64,000 bases of DNA, from positions 170,788-234,787 of the forward strand of contig CALWVR010000011.1 of the NCBI GenBank assembly GCA_944385105.1, given 5' to 3'. This document shows positions 1 through 9,745 of this stretch, piece after piece. The DNA comes from an uncultured Clostridia bacterium (GTDB taxonomy: Bacteria; Bacillota; Clostridia; Oscillospirales; Acutalibacteraceae). A program made the position numbers and the translations under genes. Each line of letters starts with the position of its first letter. The stretch's first letter is position 1. The notes beneath the pieces are model-generated. The model worked only from the letters and a program-made list of their open reading frames with translations, made no database searches and was not told where the DNA came from.

Positions 1-1404
1 GCGATAGTTTCGGAGAGGTTTCAGGACACACCAGGAGTTAGAATAGGGTTATATGTTGAAAGGCAACCGATTAATTCTGACTTAGCGCCGCATATAGTTG
101 GAACAGTTGGAAAGATGTCAGAAGAGCAATATGAGAAGCTTAAGGACCAAGGGTACTCTATAGAAGATATAGTTGGTAAAAGTGGGATAGAGTACGCCTT
201 TGAAGAACAGCTGCGGGGATTTCCGGGATCTAAGAAGGTTGAACTGTCAAGGGATGGTTCGGTTTTGAGTTTATTAGAAGCAGACGAAGCAAAGCCGGGG
301 CACACTATTTACTTAACGATTGATTCAAAGGTACAAAAGGCAGCTAATGAAGCGCTTGAAAGGGCGATTAAGACGTCGGGACGTCCTGACTGTGTAGCGG
401 GTGGAGTGGTAGCATTGAGGGTAAAGGACTTTTCAGTACTAGCCGCAGCTACGTATCCAAACTTTGATCTTGCAAAAGTAAATGAAAAAGGGTACTATAG
501 TGACCTCATGAAGGATAAGACAAACCCACTTTTTAATAGAGCATTTAATGGAGCATTTGCTCCAGGTTCAGCGTTTAAACCGTTGGTGGCGTATGGAGCC
601 TTGGAAGAGGGAGTATTGACAGGCGAAGAAAAGATATATTGTAGTGGAATTTATCATTATCCAGGAGTACCAAACTTTACAACTAAATGTTTAGGGGTCC
701 ATCGCGGTGCTAATTTAGAATATGCAATGGCAAAATCGTGTAACGTATATTTCTCTGAAGCAGGTAGAAGACTTGGAATAGAGAATATGAACTTATATTC
801 AAAGAAATTTGGTTTAGGAGTAAAGACGGGTATAGAGCTTCCGGAGACAGCAGGAACACTTGCAGGTCCTGAACATAGCAGAGAGATAGGAGCAAGATGG
901 AGCAATCTTGTAACGATAAAGGCGGCGATAGGTCAATCGGACAATGCTTTTTCACCATTACAACTAGCAACTTATGTTGCTACAATGTCTAATTATGGAT
1001 ATAGATATAAAACACATTTAGTCCGAAAGATTACGGATTATAAAAGACAGAATATAATTAGCGAAAATAGCGAGGAGAGCCCTGAACTAGTAGATAGAGT
1101 AGGGGGTTCGGAGAATAACTTTAATTTAGTACAAAATGCAATGAGGCAAGTAGCAATATATGGAACAGCATCTAACTTTAGCTCGTATAAAGTGCCACTG
1201 ATAATAAAAACAGGAACAGCGCAGACAAATGGAAGTGATACAAGTACAATTATAGGTGTATCGTATAAGGATGGGCAACCTGATATAGCAGTAGGAGTTG
1301 TAATAGAACATGGAGCTAGCGGTATGTCATCTAAGATGGTTTTGAAAGCGATATTAGATGCGCATTATGATGAAGGAGATGTTCAGGATTCTACAAGTGA
1401 GTAA
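1..1404 (+). CDS. Penicillin-binding protein 2-like transpeptidase (5' end outside window)
   Basis: This is a class B penicillin-binding protein that cross-links peptidoglycan on the outer face of the membrane. The frame is open from base 1, so the N-terminal membrane anchor lies upstream of the window. The three catalytic motifs of the transpeptidase are intact: SxxK as SAFK at bases 568-579, SxN as SCN at 736-744, and KTG at 1207-1215. A PBP-dimerisation-type region (HIVGTVG and following) precedes them. The match is closest to PBP2/MrdA, the elongation transpeptidase. The neighbour mgsA fits, since in many Clostridia mrdA, rodA and mgsA lie near one another (from memory). PBP2 versus SpoVD/FtsI-type assignment is not certain without the N-terminus. 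Confidence 0.88.
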   Translation, partial: AIVSERFQDTPGVRIGLYVERQPINSDLAPHIVGTVGKMSEEQYEKLKDQGYSIEDIVGKSGIEYAFEEQLRGFPGSKKVELSRDGSVLSLLEADEAKPGHTIYLTIDSKVQKAANEALERAIKTSGRPDCVAGGVVALRVKDFSVLAAATYPNFDLAKVNEKGYYSDLMKDKTNPLFNRAFNGAFAPGSAFKPLVAYGALEEGVLTGEEKIYCSGIYHYPGVPNFTTKCLGVHRGANLEYAMAKSCNVYFSEAGRRLGIENMNLYSKKFGLGVKTGIELPETAGTLAGPEHSREIGARWSNLVTIKAAIGQSDNAFSPLQLATYVATMSNYGYRYKTHLVRKITDYKRQNIISENSEESPELVDRVGGSENNFNLVQNAMRQVAIYGTASNFSSYKVPLIIKTGTAQTNGSDTSTIIGVSYKDGQPDIAVGVVIEHGASGMSSKMVLKAILDAHYDEGDVQDSTSE

Positions 1405-1509
1405 TTTTAAGAATATTAATAATTTTATAATAATTTTATTAAAGTTTTGTGCTATAATTAATTGAGGTGAGATATTAAATAATTTTTTGTATCAATATAT
1501 AAAAAAGCA

Positions 1510-1538
1510 TTGAATTTTGATTTTTATTATGATATAGT
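1510..1538 (+). promoter_or_regulatory. Probable promoter of mgsA
   Basis: TTGAAT at 1510-1515 and TATAGT at 1533-1538 are separated by 17 bases, a good sigma-A arrangement about 80 bases ahead of mgsA. Prediction from sequence only. Confidence 0.55.
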
Positions 1539-1617
1539 ATAAATTATTGGTGGAAAATAATGGTCGGGGGTATACTTAATCCCTGAGGTTTATATAGTAT
1601 TTTTTAGGAGTGGTTTT

Positions 1618-2022
1618 ATGAATATAGCACTTATAGCACATGATGCGAAGAAGGAATTAATGGTTCAATTTTGTATTGCATATTCGGGAATATTAGGAAA
1701 ACATAATCTATGCGCTACAGGAACTACGGGAAAAATTGTATCTGATGCAACAGGGCTTAGGATTCAGAAGTTTTTAAGTGGAAGTCAAGGCGGAGCACAA
1801 CAAATTGCAGCAAGGATAGCATGTAATGAAATAGATATGCTTTTGTTTTTCAGAGATCCTATGAATAAAAGAGTAGAGGAATCAAGCGACTTAAACTTAT
1901 TAAGACTTTGTGATATGCATGGAATACCATTAGCCACAAACGTAGCAACAGGTGAAGTGCTGATACATGGTTTAGACAGAGGAGATCTTGAATGGAGAGT
2001 TCTAGTTAATCCTCACGCATAA
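1618..2022 (+). CDS. mgsA: Methylglyoxal synthase
   Basis: Converts dihydroxyacetone phosphate to methylglyoxal plus phosphate, a bypass that relieves sugar-phosphate build-up; the enzyme is cytoplasmic. At 134 residues it has the usual family length. The N-terminal IALIAHDAKK segment, the phosphate-binding CATGTTG near residue 38, the SGSQGGAQQIAARIA stretch and the catalytic-region FFRDPM segment are all present, followed by the conserved H(G)IPLATNVATGE. The ATG is preceded by AGGAG at suitable distance. A promoter lies upstream and a hairpin terminator follows, so it looks like a single-gene unit, although hisS starts only 22 bases after the terminator. Confidence 0.96.
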   Translation: MNIALIAHDAKKELMVQFCIAYSGILGKHNLCATGTTGKIVSDATGLRIQKFLSGSQGGAQQIAARIACNEIDMLLFFRDPMNKRVEESSDLNLLRLCDMHGIPLATNVATGEVLIHGLDRGDLEWRVLVNPHA

Positions 2023-2049
2023 AATTAATTTTAAAAATAATTTTTTATC

Positions 2050-2078
2050 TGCCAGCATTATTGCCGGCAAATTTTTTG
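2050..2078 (+). terminator. Intrinsic terminator after mgsA
   Basis: An 8-bp stem with one A-C mismatch (TGCCAGCA / TGCCGGCA), loop TTAT, then a run of T. It ends 22 bases before hisS and no separate promoter is visible in the gap, so partial read-through into hisS is possible. Confidence 0.7.
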
Positions 2079-2100
2079 TTTACATATTGGAGGGGAACAT

Positions 2101-3420
2101 GTGGAACTGTTAGCTAAGTGCCCAAGGGGGACGAGGGATATATTGCCAGAAGATAGCTATAAATGGAGATTTTTAGAAAGTATAATGCTTAACGAAGCAG
2201 AGTTATATGGTTTTTCAGAGATAAGAACTCCTGTATTTGAACACACAGAGCTTTTCAATAGAATTGTTGGAGAAGATACAGACATAGTGCAAAAAGAGAT
2301 GTATACTTTTAAGGACAAAGGGGGAAGATCAATAACTTTGCGTCCGGAAGGGACAGCAGGTGCTGCAAGAGCAATACTGGAACATGGTTTACATAATGAA
2401 ACTTTGCCGATAAAAGTAAGCTATCTTACTTCCTGCTATAGATATGAGAAACCACAGTCGGGGAGATATAGAGAATTTCACCAGTTTGGTGTAGAGTCTT
2501 TTGGGACACAGTCGCCGGCGGAAGATGCGGAAATTATTTGTATGGCAGATTCTTTGTTTAATAGGTTGGGTATAAAAAACTTAACCCTTGAAATTAACTC
2601 TATAGGCTGTAAGAAGTGCAGGAAGGAATACTATAAGGCACTGAAAGAGTATTTAAAAGAAAATATAGATAAGCTATGTGAGACATGCAAAAAAAGGTAT
2701 GAAACTAATCCAATGAGGATAATTGACTGTAAAAATCCTGAGTGTAAAGATATAGTTAAAGAAGCGCCGAACGTAATAGATTTTATTTGTGATGAATGTA
2801 GAGAGCACTTTAACCTGTTAAAAGACTACCTTGAAGTGGTAGGGGTTAAATATGAAATAAATCCTAGGATAGTAAGAGGTCTTGACTATTATACAAAGAC
2901 TGTATTTGAATTTGTGTCAAAGGACGAGAAAACAGAAGGACTAGTGTGCGGAGGAGGCGGACGTTATGATGGACTGATTGAGGAACTATCAGGTAAATCA
3001 ATGCCGTCTATTGGATTTGGAATAGGAATAGAGAGAATAATGCTTATACTTGACTCCCAGGGAATAGAGTTTCCAAATACAAGTAAATGTGATCTATACA
3101 TTGCAACGTTAGATAAAGACTCGTCTAAAATGGCGTTAAAACTTTGTAAAGAGCTTAGGGAAGCAGGGTTTATGTCTAGTTTTGATGTAGTGGGTAGAAG
3201 TCTTAAGGCACAGATGAAATACGCCGATAAAATAGAAGCTAGCTTTAGCATGGTTTTAGGAGAGTCAGAGTTAAAGACTAATGTTGCAAGAATTAAGGAT
3301 ATGACTACAGGTAAAGATTATAAGATTAATTTAGGAGAAAACTTTTTATCTGAGTTTTTTGAAATAAAGTCTAATATAGAACTTGAATTACACAAGAACT
3401 TAACGAAAAATAGGACATAA
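2101..3420 (+). CDS. hisS: Histidyl-tRNA synthetase
   Basis: Class II aminoacyl-tRNA synthetase that charges tRNA-His. The GTG start follows GGAGGGG. The protein (439 residues) opens with the typical PRGTRDILP, carries motif 2 around YRYEKPQSGRYREFHQFGVE, the histidine-specific (R)GLDYYT(K)TVFE segment near residue 260, and motif 3 as GGGRYDGL and GFGIGIERI. The C-terminal third is the anticodon-binding domain. An internal Cys-rich stretch (CKKCRKEYY, CETCKKRYE, CKNPECK, CDEC) in the insertion domain resembles that of other clostridial HisRS proteins. aspS, often the next gene, is not present here. Confidence 0.97.
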   Translation: MELLAKCPRGTRDILPEDSYKWRFLESIMLNEAELYGFSEIRTPVFEHTELFNRIVGEDTDIVQKEMYTFKDKGGRSITLRPEGTAGAARAILEHGLHNETLPIKVSYLTSCYRYEKPQSGRYREFHQFGVESFGTQSPAEDAEIICMADSLFNRLGIKNLTLEINSIGCKKCRKEYYKALKEYLKENIDKLCETCKKRYETNPMRIIDCKNPECKDIVKEAPNVIDFICDECREHFNLLKDYLEVVGVKYEINPRIVRGLDYYTKTVFEFVSKDEKTEGLVCGGGGRYDGLIEELSGKSMPSIGFGIGIERIMLILDSQGIEFPNTSKCDLYIATLDKDSSKMALKLCKELREAGFMSSFDVVGRSLKAQMKYADKIEASFSMVLGESELKTNVARIKDMTTGKDYKINLGENFLSEFFEIKSNIELELHKNLTKNRT

Positions 3421-3423
3421 ATA

Positions 3424-3475
3424 AAAAGATAGCTATCAAAATATGAAAAATAGATAGCTATCTTTTATTTTTTTG
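3424..3475. terminator. Bidirectional terminator between hisS and the small minus-strand gene
   Basis: A perfect 14-bp stem (AAAAGATAGCTATC at 3424-3437 with GATAGCTATCTTTT at 3453-3466) followed by T on the plus strand and T on the minus strand. It serves the convergent hisS and 3465-3740 genes. Confidence 0.85.
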
Positions 3476-3740
3476 AAGGTGAAATAAGATTAAAGTCAAA
3501 TCTATTATTTTTTATATCGTAATATAGATAAGAGGCATTAAAAAAGGTATAGGAGATAGTATTTTGCTCGTCCCTACAGTCTTGAATGATGGTTGACAAT
3601 ACGGATAAGACAAGACTCTTAGATATTCCTAAGAGTCTATATTTATTAATTAATCGACGTCGTTGATTGTATGATAAATTAAATGAATTTGCTCCAATTT
3701 CATCAAATTCCTGATAAATATCAACCCAAGTTTTATCCAT
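3465..3740 (-). CDS. Small hypothetical protein
   Basis: I do not recognise this 91-residue protein. It is judged a real gene because the ATG is preceded by AAGAGGTG at good spacing, a sigma-A-like promoter lies upstream, and it ends in a strong shared terminator. It is soluble, with no membrane segment or signal peptide. The central part (YNQRRRLINKYRLLGISKSLVLSVLSTII) is basic and probably helical. It stands alone between hisS and the S10 operon, transcribed against both. Confidence 0.6.
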   Translation of the reverse strand: MDKTWVDIYQEFDEIGANSFNLSYNQRRRLINKYRLLGISKSLVLSVLSTIIQDCRDEQNTISYTFFNASYLYYDIKNNRFDFNLISPSKK

Positions 3741-3771
3741 AGCTTAATTCACCTCTTGATAAATTATATAT

Positions 3772-3800
3772 ATATTACATTGTTTTATAAGAATGGTCAA
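3772..3800 (-). promoter_or_regulatory. Probable promoter of the 3465-3740 gene
   Basis: On the minus strand, TTGACC (3800-3795), a 17-base spacer and TAATAT (3777-3772). Confidence 0.55.
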
Positions 3801-4169
3801 TAGCTTTTAGTATATAGATAATAGAAAACAAAGCAATTTTAAGAGGTAAAACGTAAGGAATTAAAGTAAATATATAAGAAATGCAGATATTATTTAATTT
3901 TATAACATGGTTATTGTTTGATATTAAATTAAATTTATTAATATAGAAAATTTTATAATTGATTATTTTTAATATATTTAAGTAGTACAAATAAATTATA
4001 AACTTTAGAGGTATGTTATTAGATTTTTCTGTGGTAAATGAGTGAGAATCAATTTTGGAACACATAAAGTGACAGAGAGTAATATACAACATATGTAGAA
4101 AAATATCAAGTTTTATTAAAAGATTCAATAACAAAAATGGCATAAAATTTAGAAAAATTAAAAAAAGCA
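3801..4169. other. AT-rich stretch without a supported gene
   Basis: Very AT-rich sequence between two divergent promoters. A 131-codon minus-strand frame runs through it but is low in complexity and overlaps both promoters, so I do not call it. I see no RNA gene or repeat here. Confidence 0.5.
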
Positions 4170-4198
4170 TTGACCTTTTAAAGTTTATATGATATTAT
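4170..4198 (+). promoter_or_regulatory. Probable promoter of the S10 operon
   Basis: TTGACC at 4170-4175, a 17-base spacer, and TATTAT at 4193-4198. Transcription would start near 4205, giving a leader of about 255 bases before rpsJ. Confidence 0.65.
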
Positions 4199-4204
4199 AC
4201 TTTA

Positions 4205-4446
4205 GTGTGACTGCACAAAGATATGCGTTGAAGCGGGAGGTTGCGGCAGTTAGTCGGTTTTTCCGTGGAGTATGTCCGATTTTAAACCGGGCGATTAAAA
4301 ATTAAATAAATGACTTAATTTTAATCAAGTCATTTGTATTCTTTTTTACCTTTCCCGGAGCTTTTTAAAGCAACCGGTTTTTTAATTTCAAACTATGAAA
4401 CACCCGGACGGGTATAAGGTTTTGAAGGAACGCCCGCCAACTACAA
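4205..4446 (+). promoter_or_regulatory. Structured leader of the S10 operon
   Basis: The leader contains two terminator-like hairpins. The first pairs AAATGACTT (4308-4316) with AAGTCATTT (4327-4335) and is followed within a few bases by TTTTTT. The second pairs CCGG/CTTT with AAAG/CCGG at about 4354-4378 and is followed directly by TTTTTT. Between the second hairpin and rpsJ lies a GC-rich element with ACCC-GGAC-GGGT near 4402-4413. The arrangement suggests attenuation, probably by a ribosomal protein, but the ligand is not readable from the sequence. Confidence 0.55.
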
Positions 4447-4462
4447 GAAGGAGGCGATTATA

Positions 4463-4774
4463 TTGGCAGTCAAGGAAAAGATTAGGATAAGGCTTAAGGG
4501 TTATGATCATCAGTTGGTAGATCAGTCGGCTCAAAGGATAGTTGAGACAGCTTCTCGAACAGGAGCTAAGGTTTCAGGTCCAGTCCCGCTACCAACAGAG
4601 AAGCAAATTATCACAATTTTAAGAGCTGTTCATAAAGATAAAGACAGCCGTGAGCAATTTGAAATGAGAACTCATAAAAGACTTATTGATATCTTAAGAC
4701 CATCTAATAAGACCGTAGAGGCTCTTATGGGTCTAGAACTCCCTGCTGGTGTTGATATAGAAATAAAACTTTAA
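4463..4774 (+). CDS. rpsJ: 30S ribosomal protein S10
   Basis: First gene of the S10 operon; S10 is a 30S head protein and, as NusE, also part of transcription antitermination complexes. The TTG start follows AAGGAGG. The 103-residue protein has the usual length and the conserved [16 protein letters not shown] opening, the GPVPLPT loop, and [15 protein letters not shown]. Expression is likely governed by the long hairpin-bearing leader upstream. Confidence 0.98.
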   Translation: MAVKEKIRIRLKGYDHQLVDQSAQRIVETASRTGAKVSGPVPLPTEKQIITILRAVHKDKDSREQFEMRTHKRLIDILRPSNKTVEALMGLELPAGVDIEIKL

Positions 4775-4841
4775 TCAACGAACAAGTAGTCGGGGTCAAG
4801 TTGAGGAAACTCAACCAATAACCTAACTAGGAGGTATAAAA

Positions 4842-5519
4842 ATGCAAAAGGCAATCATTGGAAAAAAGATTGGTATGACACAAATTTTTGACGAAAATGG
4901 AAAAGTAATTCCAGTAACAGTTATAGAAGCTGGCCCATGCGTTGTATCACAGAAAAAAACGATAGAAAATGATGGCTATAATTCTATCCAAATGGGATTT
5001 GGAGATATAAAGCTTAAATATAAAAAAGGGACCAGAGCAGCAAAATTTGATGAAAAGCCAATCAACGTAACTTTAGCAATGCAAGGTCATTTTGAAAAGG
5101 CTGATGTTGCACCAAAAAAAGTTCTAAAAGAATTTCGCTTTGAAGACATAAACGCTTACAATGTAGGAGATGTAATCAAGGTTGATATTTTTAAACAAGG
5201 GGACAAAGTTGATGTCACAGGGACTAGCAAAGGAAAGGGCTATGCAGGTGTTATTAAGCGTTGGAACTTTAGACGTTTAAAAGAGACTCATGGTTCAGGA
5301 CCTGTTGTACGTCATGGAGGTTCTATAGGTGCATGTTCAGACCCGTCAAGAGTATTTAAAGGGACGAAAATGGCAGGACATCTTGGAGCTGAGAAGGTAA
5401 CCATTCAAAATTTAGAAATCGTTAAAATTGATAACGAAAACAACTTACTTGCCATTAAGGGAGCGATTCCAGGAGCAAATGGTGGTACAGTAGTAGTTAA
5501 GCAAAGTATTAAGGCTTAG
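4842..5519 (+). CDS. rplC: 50S ribosomal protein L3
   Basis: An early-assembly 23S rRNA-binding protein reaching into the peptidyl transferase region. It has 225 residues, starts with [14 protein letters not shown], and carries the conserved central loop ([24 protein letters not shown]), including the G-Q/K region that reaches the active site. Second gene of the operon; a 67-base gap separates it from rpsJ and holds an AGGAGG site. Confidence 0.98.
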   Translation: MQKAIIGKKIGMTQIFDENGKVIPVTVIEAGPCVVSQKKTIENDGYNSIQMGFGDIKLKYKKGTRAAKFDEKPINVTLAMQGHFEKADVAPKKVLKEFRFEDINAYNVGDVIKVDIFKQGDKVDVTGTSKGKGYAGVIKRWNFRRLKETHGSGPVVRHGGSIGACSDPSRVFKGTKMAGHLGAEKVTIQNLEIVKIDNENNLLAIKGAIPGANGGTVVVKQSIKA

Positions 5520-5536
5520 AGGAAGGGGGAATTATA

Positions 5537-6160
5537 ATGCCAAAAGTAGAAGTACTCGATGTAAAAGGCCAAAAAGTAGATGAAATAGAGCTTTTAGATA
5601 CTATATTTGGAATAGAGCCAAACAAGGCCCTTCTTCATGAAATGGTTGTTAATTTTTTAGCGAATAGGCGCCAAGGAACTCAGTCAGCGCTAACGAGGGC
5701 TGAAGTATCCGGTGGAGGACGCAAACCATGGAGACAAAAGGGAACTGGTCATGCAAGGCAAGGTTCAATACGAGCACCACAGTGGAGACACGGAGGAATT
5801 GTATTTGCGCCAAAGCCAAGAGACTATAGTTATACAGTTAACAAAAAAGAAAGAAGACTTGCAATGAAGTCAGCATTTTCGTCTAAAGCCATTGAAAATA
5901 ATATAATAGTTATCGATGGTTTAAAGATGGATGAGTATAAGACAAAAGAAATAGTAAATATGTTGTCTGCAATTAATTCTAAAAAGAAAGCATTAATTGT
6001 ACTGCCAGAAGTAGACAAAAAAATTATAAATTCAGCAAGAAATATTCCTTCAGTTAAGACAACGCAAGTCAATAATCTTAATGTTTATGATATTTTAAAT
6101 TGCGATAGTCTTATTATAATTAAAGAGGCAGTGGCCAAAATTGAGGAGGTGTATGCTTAA
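5537..6160 (+). CDS. rplD: 50S ribosomal protein L4
   Basis: Primary 23S rRNA binder lining the exit tunnel; in some bacteria it regulates the S10 operon. The 207-residue protein has the typical extended loop ([25 protein letters not shown]) near residues 55-80 and a C-terminal globular domain. Tightly packed: its stop is immediately followed by the rplW start. Confidence 0.98.
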   Translation: MPKVEVLDVKGQKVDEIELLDTIFGIEPNKALLHEMVVNFLANRRQGTQSALTRAEVSGGGRKPWRQKGTGHARQGSIRAPQWRHGGIVFAPKPRDYSYTVNKKERRLAMKSAFSSKAIENNIIVIDGLKMDEYKTKEIVNMLSAINSKKKALIVLPEVDKKIINSARNIPSVKTTQVNNLNVYDILNCDSLIIIKEAVAKIEEVYA

Positions 6161-6451
6161 ATGGTAGCTCAAGATATAATAATTCGTCCTATAATTACAG
6201 AGAAGAGTATGAGTGGGATACCCATGAAAATGTACACTTTTGAGGTTGCCAAAAATGCTAATAAAATAGAGATAAAAAAGGCAGTTGAGGAACTTTTTGA
6301 TGTTAAGGTTTCAAAGGTAAATACATTGAATGTAAAAGGACATTTAAGGCGTCAAGGAAGAACTCAGGGCTACACTTCAGATTGGAAAAAGGCCTATGTT
6401 ACACTAAAAGAAGACAGCAAACCTATAGAGTTTTTTGAAGGTATGATGTAA
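6161..6451 (+). CDS. rplW: 50S ribosomal protein L23
   Basis: Exit-tunnel protein and docking site for trigger factor and SRP. 96 residues, with the diagnostic [11 protein letters not shown] opening and the VNTLNVKGH(L)RRQGR core. It starts on the base after the rplD stop, so translation is probably coupled. A 103-base gap follows before rplB. Confidence 0.98.
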   Translation: MVAQDIIIRPIITEKSMSGIPMKMYTFEVAKNANKIEIKKAVEELFDVKVSKVNTLNVKGHLRRQGRTQGYTSDWKKAYVTLKEDSKPIEFFEGMM

Positions 6452-6554
6452 TTTTACTTAGTCAAGGTTTCAAAAGCTGCTTGAATTAGATGATAAATAA
6501 AATAGCAAAGTATGGGAGATGTCCCGCAAAGCTATAAAGAGGAGATGAATCAAG

Positions 6555-7388
6555 ATGGCTATTAAGAATTTTAAACCGACCACTCCGTCAAGGCGTAATA
6601 TGTCGGTTATAGATTATTCGGAGCTTTCAAAGGTGGCACCTGAAAAGAGTTTACTCGAGCCAATGAATAAAAAGTCCGGACGAAATAGCTATGGTAGAAT
6701 AACAGTTCGCCATAGAGGCGGTGGAAACAGAAGAAAATATCGTATTATAGATTTCAAACGTCAAAAGTTTGATATTCCGGCGAAAGTACTGACACTAGAA
6801 TATGACCCAAACCGTTCAGCACATATTGCTTTAGTTCAATATGAGGATGGAGAAAAGGCATATATAATTGCACCAAATGGATTAAAGGTAGGAGACACAA
6901 TAGTTGCAGGAGCAAATGCAGACATAAAGCCTGGAAATGCATTACCGCTATCAAACATACCTGTTGGTACGTTTATACACAATGTAGAGCTTTATCCAGG
7001 AAAAGGGGCACAGTTTGCAAGAGCAGCAGGGATAATGGCTCAGCTTATGGCAAAAGAGGGCAAACTAGCTCTTTTAAGGTTACCGTCAGGGGAACTTAGA
7101 AATGTTCCAGTTGAATGCATGGCAACAGTTGGGCAAGTAAGTAATACTGATCATGAGAACGTCAAAATAGGAAAAGCAGGACGTAAGCGCAATATGGGAA
7201 TAAGGCCAACAGTTCGAGGCTCTGTAATGAATCCATGTGATCACCCACATGGAGGAGGAGAAGGAAAGAGTCCGATTGGACGTCCAGGACCTGTTACTCC
7301 TTGGGGCAAACCAGCACTTGGTTATAAAACAAGGAAGGCACACAATAGATCAGACAAATTTATTGTCAAACGTAGAAACGGTAAATAA
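6555..7388 (+). CDS. rplB: 50S ribosomal protein L2
   Basis: Core 23S rRNA-binding protein needed for subunit joining and peptidyl transfer. The 277-residue protein ends in the signature [33 protein letters not shown], which contains the conserved His near the active site. The N-terminal RNA-binding OB-like domain and SH3-like middle are of usual length. Confidence 0.98.
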   Translation: MAIKNFKPTTPSRRNMSVIDYSELSKVAPEKSLLEPMNKKSGRNSYGRITVRHRGGGNRRKYRIIDFKRQKFDIPAKVLTLEYDPNRSAHIALVQYEDGEKAYIIAPNGLKVGDTIVAGANADIKPGNALPLSNIPVGTFIHNVELYPGKGAQFARAAGIMAQLMAKEGKLALLRLPSGELRNVPVECMATVGQVSNTDHENVKIGKAGRKRNMGIRPTVRGSVMNPCDHPHGGGEGKSPIGRPGPVTPWGKPALGYKTRKAHNRSDKFIVKRRNGK

Positions 7389-7414
7389 GCAACACAGAAA
7401 GGAGCTTAGTTTAT

Positions 7415-7687
7415 ATGGGAAGAAGCTTAAAAAAGGGTCCTTATGTGCAGCCTGTGCTGCTTAAAAGGGTTCAGGAAATGAACAAGAATGGCGAGAAGAA
7501 AGTCTTAAAGACTTGGAGCCGTTCATCGACAATTTTTCCTGACTTTGTAGGGCACACATTTGCCGTACATGATGGACGAAAACATGTTCCGGTATACGTA
7601 ACAGAAGATATGGTTGGACACAAATTAGGAGAGTTTGCGCCAACGAGATTATTCAAAGGTCATGCCGGATCAAAAACAACGAAATAA
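7415..7687 (+). CDS. rpsS: 30S ribosomal protein S19
   Basis: 30S head protein in contact with S13 and the bridge to the 50S. 90 residues beginning GRSLKKGP and ending with the conserved LGEFAPTR and GHAG segments. AAAGGAG lies ahead of the ATG. Confidence 0.98.
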   Translation: MGRSLKKGPYVQPVLLKRVQEMNKNGEKKVLKTWSRSSTIFPDFVGHTFAVHDGRKHVPVYVTEDMVGHKLGEFAPTRLFKGHAGSKTTK

Positions 7688-7709
7688 CAGCCGAAAGGAG
7701 TGTGTAGCA

Positions 7710-8045
7710 ATGGAAGCTGTGGCATATTTAAAGTACGCCAGAATATCTCCGCGCAAAGTATCAATCGTATTAGATTTAATAAGAAATAAACCGGTTGATG
7801 TTGCAGCGGCTATCCTAAGGCATACCCCAAAGGCTGCCTGTGAGGATCTAACAAAGCTTTTAAAATCAGCAGTAGCAAATGCTGAAAACAACCACAATAT
7901 GGATAAAGATAAACTTTATGTAGCAGAGTGTTTTGTGTGTCCGGGACCTATATTAAAGCGTATTCGTCCAAAGGACCATGGAAGAGCACATAGAATAGAG
8001 AAAAGAACATCTCATGTAACCATAGTGCTCAGGGAAAAAGAATAA
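7710..8045 (+). CDS. rplV: 50S ribosomal protein L22
   Basis: Exit-tunnel protein with a long beta hairpin. The ATG at 7710 is chosen because AAAGGAG stands just ahead and the family begins with [17 protein letters not shown]; the frame is open upstream for 25 more codons inside rpsS but those do not match the family. 111 residues, with the hairpin [24 protein letters not shown]. Confidence 0.97.
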   Translation: MEAVAYLKYARISPRKVSIVLDLIRNKPVDVAAAILRHTPKAACEDLTKLLKSAVANAENNHNMDKDKLYVAECFVCPGPILKRIRPKDHGRAHRIEKRTSHVTIVLREKE

Positions 8046-8064
8046 CTAAAGAGGGAGGTAAACT

Positions 8065-8784
8065 ATGGGGCAGAAAGTAAATCCACACGGAATGCGTGTA
8101 GGAGTAATAAAGAATTGGGATTCACGCTGGTTCGCAAAAGACAAAGACTTTGGAGATTTACTGGTAGAAGACTATAATCTACGTAAATTTCTAAAAAAAC
8201 AACTTTACGCAGCAGGAGTACCAAAAATAGAAATAGAGCGAGATGCAGCTAAAGTTAGAATTAATATCCATTGCTCAAAGCCTGGAATGGTAATAGGTAA
8301 GGGCGGAGCAGAAATAGATAAATTACGTGTTCAGTGTGAAAAGATGCTAAATAAGCCTGTATTAATAAATATAGTAGAGGTTAAGTCTCCAGACATGGAT
8401 GCACAACTTATAGCAGAGAATATAGCAGTGCAGTTAGAGAAGAGAGTATCTTTTCGTAGAGCAATGAAGCAGTCTATAGGAAGAGCAATGAGATTTGGAG
8501 CAAAGGGAATAAAGGTACAGGTTTCAGGACGTCTAGGTGGAGCAGAGATAGCTCGATCAGAACATTACCATGAAGGAACGATTCCACTACAAACATTAAG
8601 AGCAGATATAGACTATGGCTTTGCAGAGGCAGCAACGACATATGGCCGAATTGGAGTAAAAGTTTGGTTATATAAAGGTGAGGTTTTAGGGAACGCAAAA
8701 GCAGTTCAAGAGAAGAATGAAAAGAAAGAAACGCGTCGTCCAAGAGAAAACCGTGCTCCTAAGAGGGAAGGGGGCAGGAAATAA
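8065..8784 (+). CDS. rpsC: 30S ribosomal protein S3
   Basis: Binds the mRNA entry channel of the 30S. 239 residues: starts [14 protein letters not shown], has the KH domain with VIGKGG near residue 75, and the conserved [14 protein letters not shown] region. The C-terminal tail is charged and rich in Lys/Arg/Glu. Its TAA overlaps the rplP ATG by one base. Confidence 0.98.
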   Translation: MGQKVNPHGMRVGVIKNWDSRWFAKDKDFGDLLVEDYNLRKFLKKQLYAAGVPKIEIERDAAKVRINIHCSKPGMVIGKGGAEIDKLRVQCEKMLNKPVLINIVEVKSPDMDAQLIAENIAVQLEKRVSFRRAMKQSIGRAMRFGAKGIKVQVSGRLGGAEIARSEHYHEGTIPLQTLRADIDYGFAEAATTYGRIGVKVWLYKGEVLGNAKAVQEKNEKKETRRPRENRAPKREGGRK

Positions 8785-9209
8785 TGTTATTACCAAAGAG
8801 AGTAAAACATAGGAAAGTGCATAGAGGGCGAATGACCGGAAAAGCGATGAGAGGCAATAAGGTATCAAATGGAGAATTTGGGTTGCAAGCTTTAGAGCCG
8901 GCATGGATTACTTCGAATCAAATAGAAGCTGCCCGTGTTGCTATGACAAGATATTGCAAGAGATTTGGTAAGGTATGGATCAAGATATTCCCTGATAAAC
9001 CAGTAACGAAGAAACCGGCAGAAACTCGTATGGGTAAAGGTAAAGGTGCACCAGAATTCTGGGTAGCGGTAGTAAAGCCAGGAAGAGTAATGTTTGAAAT
9101 AGCAGGGGTGTCTGAAGAGACTGCTAGAGAAGCAATGAGACTTGCAGCAAATAAGTTACCAATAAAATGTAAATTTGTTGTGAGAGAAGAAACGGATGGT
9201 GAGCAATAA
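8784..9209 (+). CDS. rplP: 50S ribosomal protein L16
   Basis: Contacts A-site tRNA on the 50S. 141 residues with [10 protein letters not shown] at the start, the [17 protein letters not shown] loop, and RVMFEIAGV. Overlaps its neighbours on both sides by one base, implying translational coupling. Confidence 0.98.
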   Translation: MLLPKRVKHRKVHRGRMTGKAMRGNKVSNGEFGLQALEPAWITSNQIEAARVAMTRYCKRFGKVWIKIFPDKPVTKKPAETRMGKGKGAPEFWVAVVKPGRVMFEIAGVSEETAREAMRLAANKLPIKCKFVVREETDGEQ

Positions 9210-9415
9210 TGAAGGCTTCAGAAATGAGAAATTTGTCAAATGCAGAACTCGAAAAGAGGCTAAAAGACTTAAAAGCTGAATTATTCAATCTGCGTTTTCA
9301 ACTTGCCATCAATCAACTAGAAAATCCAATGCGTATTAGTTCAGTAAAAAAAGACATAGCAAGGGTATTAACAATTCTACGAGAGAATGAAAAAAAAGCT
9401 GATACTAAAGCGTAA
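9209..9415 (+). CDS. rpmC: 50S ribosomal protein L29
   Basis: Two-helix protein at the tunnel exit, next to L23. 68 residues; the [18 protein letters not shown] segment is the family signature. Overlaps rplP by one base. Confidence 0.97.
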   Translation: MKASEMRNLSNAELEKRLKDLKAELFNLRFQLAINQLENPMRISSVKKDIARVLTILRENEKKADTKA

Positions 9416-9432
9416 TGGAGGGAGGATTAGTT

Positions 9433-9690
9433 TTGAGCGATAGAAATATGAGAAAAACCGGGGTTGGAAAAGTTGTTAGCAACAAGATGGATAAAACTAT
9501 TGTAGTTGCTATAGAAGATAGTGTAAGGCACAAACTTTACAACAAAATAGTAAAACGTACAGTTAAATTTAAGGCTCATGATGAAAATAATGAGTGCTCA
9601 ATAGGAGATCGTGTACGTATAATGGAAACCCGTCCTCTAAGTAAAGATAAGAGATGGCGATTAGTAGAGATAATAGAGAAGGCAAAGTAA
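9433..9690 (+). CDS. rpsQ: 30S ribosomal protein S17
   Basis: Primary 16S rRNA-binding OB-fold protein. I place the start at the TTG at 9433, which follows GGAGGGAGG at normal distance and gives an 85-residue protein matching the family ([19 protein letters not shown]). An ATG at 9415 in the same frame overlaps the rpmC stop, but the ribosome-binding site would then lie inside the gene. Confidence 0.95.
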   Translation: MSDRNMRKTGVGKVVSNKMDKTIVVAIEDSVRHKLYNKIVKRTVKFKAHDENNECSIGDRVRIMETRPLSKDKRWRLVEIIEKAK

Positions 9691-9745
9691 TAAGTTTAAT
9701 ATTTGTCTTTAAAAAGAAACTAACAAGGGTTAGGAGGAACGTACT

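Noticed and set aside
1405-1617. Terminator for the penicillin-binding protein gene
   Set aside because: AT-rich sequence but no convincing stem-loop.
3775-4170. 131-codon minus-strand frame upstream of the S10 operon
   Set aside because: Low-complexity AT-rich translation, no proper ribosome-binding site, and it overlaps promoters at both ends.
9415-9432. ATG start for S17 overlapping the rpmC stop
   Set aside because: The ribosome-binding site would be inside the gene and the family starts after the TTG.
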